This document shows positions 13,316-15,553 of a stretch of 15,553 nucleotides of DNA, piece after piece. A model generated the notes under the pieces. That model had not been told where the DNA came from, ran no database searches, and saw only the letters and a list, made by a program, of their open reading frames with translations. Source of the DNA: Methylococcaceae bacterium (lineage in GTDB: Bacteria > Pseudomonadota > Gammaproteobacteria > Methylococcales > UBA1147); contig JAKEEL010000113.1 in the NCBI GenBank assembly GCA_022616595.1, forward strand, positions 1 to 15,553, given 5' to 3'. Position numbers and translations under genes: made by a program. Each line of letters opens with the position of its first letter. Position 1 is the first letter of the stretch.

Positions 13316-15412
13316 GCACGCGCAACACCAATTGATCGGTACCGGAATATCGGCATCATGGCGCACATCGATGCAGGAAAAACCACAACCACGGAGAGAA
13401 TTCTGTTTTATACCGGAATTTCGCACAAACTCGGCGAGGTGCACGACGGCGCGGCAACGATGGACTGGATGGTGCAGGAACAGGAACGCGGGATCACGAT
13501 CACCTCGGCTGCGACGACCTGTTTCTGGGGTGGCATGGACAAACAATTTCAGGAGCATCGTATCAATATCATCGATACCCCTGGCCACGTTGACTTCACG
13601 ATCGAGGTTGAGCGGTCACTACGCGTTCTGGATAGCGCCTGCGCGGTATTTTGCGCGGTTGGCGGGGTGGAGCCCCAATCGGAAACGGTTTGGCGGCAGG
13701 CGAACAAATACAATGTTCCGAGGCTCGCATTCATCAACAAAATGGATCGCTCGGGTGCCGATTTTCTGCGCGTGGTTCGCCAGATCAAGGAACGACTCGG
13801 AAGCAATCCGGTGCCCGTGCAGCTACCGATCGGGGCCGAAGAAAACTTCCGAGGCGTGATCGATCTCATCAGGATGAAAGCCGTTTATTGGGACGAGGAG
13901 AGCCGCGGGATGAAGTTCGAGGAGCGCGAGATACCTGCGAATCTTCTCGAGCAGAGCCAGCAATATCGGGAGCAGTTGGTCGAGGCCGCTGCCGAAGCGA
14001 ACGACCAGTTCATGGAGAAATACCTCGAAGAGGGCGATTTGACCGTCGAGGAAATCAAGAAAGGGCTTAGGGCTCGAACCATCGCGAACGAAATCGTGCC
14101 TGCATTATGCGGATCGGCGTTCAAGAATAAAGGTGTGCAGGCGATGCTTGATGCGGTGGTCGAGTATCTGCCGTCGCCGACCGAGGTGGCCGCGATCAAG
14201 GGTGTTCTGGATGACGCGGCAGAATCCGTGGCGGAAAGGCAGGCCTCCGATGAGCAGCCTTTCGCGGCTTTGGCTTTTAAGATCGCAACCGACCCCTTTG
14301 TCGGGGCCTTGACGTTTTTTCGGGTGTATTCCGGGGTTCTTCATTCCGGAGACACGATTTTCAATCCGGTCAAGCGAAGAAAGGAGCGGATCGGACGTAT
14401 CGTTCAGATGCATTCCAACAACCGGGAGGAAATCAAAGAAGTGCGCGCAGGGGATATTGCCGCCGCAATCGGGCTGAAAGATGTCACGACCGGCGATACG
14501 CTCTGTGCGATTAACAACGTGATTACCTTGGAGCGTATGGAATTCCCGGAACCGGTCATTTCGGTCGCCGTGGAACCCAAGACCAAGGCCGATCAGGAAA
14601 AAATGGGTATCGCCCTGGGTAAATTGGCCCAGGAAGACCCTTCGTTCAGGGTTCATACGGATCAGGAATCCGGTCAGACGATTATTTCCGGAATGGGCGA
14701 GCTTCACCTCGAGATCATCGTCGACCGGCTGAAACGTGAATTTGGCGTGGAAGCCAATGTCGGTGCGCCGCAGGTGGCTTATCGCGAGACCATTAAATTA
14801 CCGGTGGAGCAGGAAGGCAAATTTGTCAGGCAGACCGGAGGGCGGGGTCAGTACGGCCACGTGTGGCTACGCATCGAACCGCAGGAGCCGGGTGCCGGAT
14901 ATGAGTTTGTGAACGGCATAGTCGGTGGCGTAGTACCCAGAGAGTATATTCCTGCCGTCGACAAAGGGGTGCGCGAGCAGATGGAGAACGGAGTGATTGC
15001 GGGCTTTCCGGTGGTGGACGTGAAGGTAACCATTTTCGATGGTTCCTATCATGATGTCGATTCGAACGAAATGGCTTTCAAAATCGCCGGTTCGATGTGC
15101 TTCAAAGAAGGAGCGCGGAAAGCCAAGCCGGTATTGCTCGAACCGATCATGAGGGTCGAAGTGGTGACCCCGGATGACTATATGGGTGACGTGGTCGGCG
15201 ATATCAATCGCCGCCGTGGAATCGTGCAGGGCATGGATGAAACACCCAGCGGCAGGGTGATCCGGTGTGAAGTCCCCTTGGCCGAAATGTTCGGTTATGC
15301 CACCGATCTGCGTTCGGCTACACAAGGCCGGGCCACATACAGCATGCATTTCGAAAAATACAACGAAGCCCCGATGACGATCGCCGAAGGTATTATCAAG
15401 AAAGCTTCTTGA
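13313..15412 (+). CDS. fusA: Elongation factor G
   Basis: EF-G is the GTPase that drives translocation of tRNA and mRNA after peptide-bond formation and, with RRF, splits ribosomes for recycling. The 699-residue product (704 in E. coli) has the G domain at the N-terminus: P-loop AHIDAGKT (17-24), switch region with RGITITSAATT (59-69), DTPGH (88-92), NKMD (142-145) and the later CGSAFKNKG. It also has domain II with the segment FVGALTFFRVYSG, domain III with GMGELHLEI, domain IV with GGRGQYGHVWLRI, and domain V ending at GIIKKAS. It begins with GTG, 40 nt after rpsG, and is followed after 39 nt by tuf. The order rpsL-rpsG-fusA-tuf is the standard str operon, so this is the main housekeeping EF-G and not a fusA2 paralogue. 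Confidence 0.98.
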   Translation: MARATPIDRYRNIGIMAHIDAGKTTTTERILFYTGISHKLGEVHDGAATMDWMVQEQERGITITSAATTCFWGGMDKQFQEHRINIIDTPGHVDFTIEVERSLRVLDSACAVFCAVGGVEPQSETVWRQANKYNVPRLAFINKMDRSGADFLRVVRQIKERLGSNPVPVQLPIGAEENFRGVIDLIRMKAVYWDEESRGMKFEEREIPANLLEQSQQYREQLVEAAAEANDQFMEKYLEEGDLTVEEIKKGLRARTIANEIVPALCGSAFKNKGVQAMLDAVVEYLPSPTEVAAIKGVLDDAAESVAERQASDEQPFAALAFKIATDPFVGALTFFRVYSGVLHSGDTIFNPVKRRKERIGRIVQMHSNNREEIKEVRAGDIAAAIGLKDVTTGDTLCAINNVITLERMEFPEPVISVAVEPKTKADQEKMGIALGKLAQEDPSFRVHTDQESGQTIISGMGELHLEIIVDRLKREFGVEANVGAPQVAYRETIKLPVEQEGKFVRQTGGRGQYGHVWLRIEPQEPGAGYEFVNGIVGGVVPREYIPAVDKGVREQMENGVIAGFPVVDVKVTIFDGSYHDVDSNEMAFKIAGSMCFKEGARKAKPVLLEPIMRVEVVTPDDYMGDVVGDINRRRGIVQGMDETPSGRVIRCEVPLAEMFGYATDLRSATQGRATYSMHFEKYNEAPMTIAEGIIKKAS

Positions 15413-15451
15413 GACCCGGCTCATCGTGAACTAGAGAAAGAGGAAACAACA

Positions 15452-15553
15452 GTGTCCAAAGTAAAATTTGAACGCACCAAGCCGCATGTGAATGTGGGAA
15501 CGATAGGTCATGTGGACCACGGGAAGACGACGTTGACGGCGGCGTTGACGAAG
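15452..15553 (+). CDS. tuf: Elongation factor Tu, 5' end only (partial)
   Basis: This is the first 34 codons of the second EF-Tu gene, open at the window edge. It starts at GTG with GAGGA (15440-15444) 7 nt upstream and encodes SKVKFERTKPHVNVG followed by the GTP-binding P-loop GHVDHGKT (19-26). Its position directly after fusA corresponds to tufA of E. coli. The overlap with the first copy cannot be compared, because the window shows only the C-terminus of one and the N-terminus of the other. The two genes are probably kept near-identical by gene conversion, as is usual for tuf pairs. Confidence 0.97.
   Translation, partial: MSKVKFERTKPHVNVGTIGHVDHGKTTLTAALTK

Overview
This window is a single-strand (+) run of core transcription and translation genes from a bacterium. 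The order is tuf (3' end) - tRNA-Trp - secE - nusG - rplK - rplA - rplJ - rplL - rpoB - rpoC - rpsL - rpsG - fusA - tuf (5' end). The proteins point to a gammaproteobacterium of moderate GC content. RpoB and RpoC carry the proteobacterial-type lineage inserts, and the RpoC zinc, catalytic and trigger-loop residues fall at the same numbers as in E. coli. tRNA-Trp sits between tuf and secE, and the L10 leader has the enteric/pseudomonad form. I cannot name a genus. The rpoB-rpoC ('beta') and str (rpsL-rpsG-fusA-tuf) operons are adjacent here, whereas in E. coli they are far apart. The cluster is bracketed by the end of one tuf gene and the start of another in the same orientation.

Layout. 1-233: tail of the first tuf gene and tRNA-Trp (CCA encoded). 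301-1213: secE and nusG, 1 nt apart. 1214-1339: structured leader with a recognisable L1-binding hairpin. 1340-2466: rplK and rplA, overlapping by 1 nt. 2467-2725: leader containing the kinked L10 operator. 2726-3681: rplJ and rplL. 3682-3814: intercistronic hairpin followed by TTTT, the expected place for partial termination ahead of rpoB. 3815-12179: rpoB and rpoC; rpoC must start at TTG. 12180-12403: a clear sigma70-type promoter and a long folded 5' leader. 12404-13272: rpsL and rpsG. 13313-15412: fusA. 15452 to the end: second tuf gene.

How they work together. RpoB and RpoC are the catalytic subunits of RNA polymerase. NusG binds the polymerase and links it to Rho or the ribosome. SecE is the small essential subunit of the SecYEG translocon. 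L11, L1, L10 and L7/L12 build the ribosomal stalk and L1 arm, where EF-G and EF-Tu act. S12 and S7 are head and decoding-site proteins of the 30S subunit. L1 and L10(L12)4 are expected to repress their own mRNAs through the two leader elements, and the hairpin before rpoB would lower polymerase output relative to ribosomal protein output.

I found no mobile element, CRISPR array, defence system or unknown protein gene. All protein genes are recognised, and no canonical rifampicin- or streptomycin-resistance substitution is visible in RpoB or S12. The points worth a second look are regulatory: the unassigned rpsL leader with competing hairpins, the -35 box lying in the loop of a perfect inverted repeat, the forced TTG start of rpoC, the very short rpsL-rpsG spacer, the compound fold upstream of rplK, and a diverged repeat around the start of secE.
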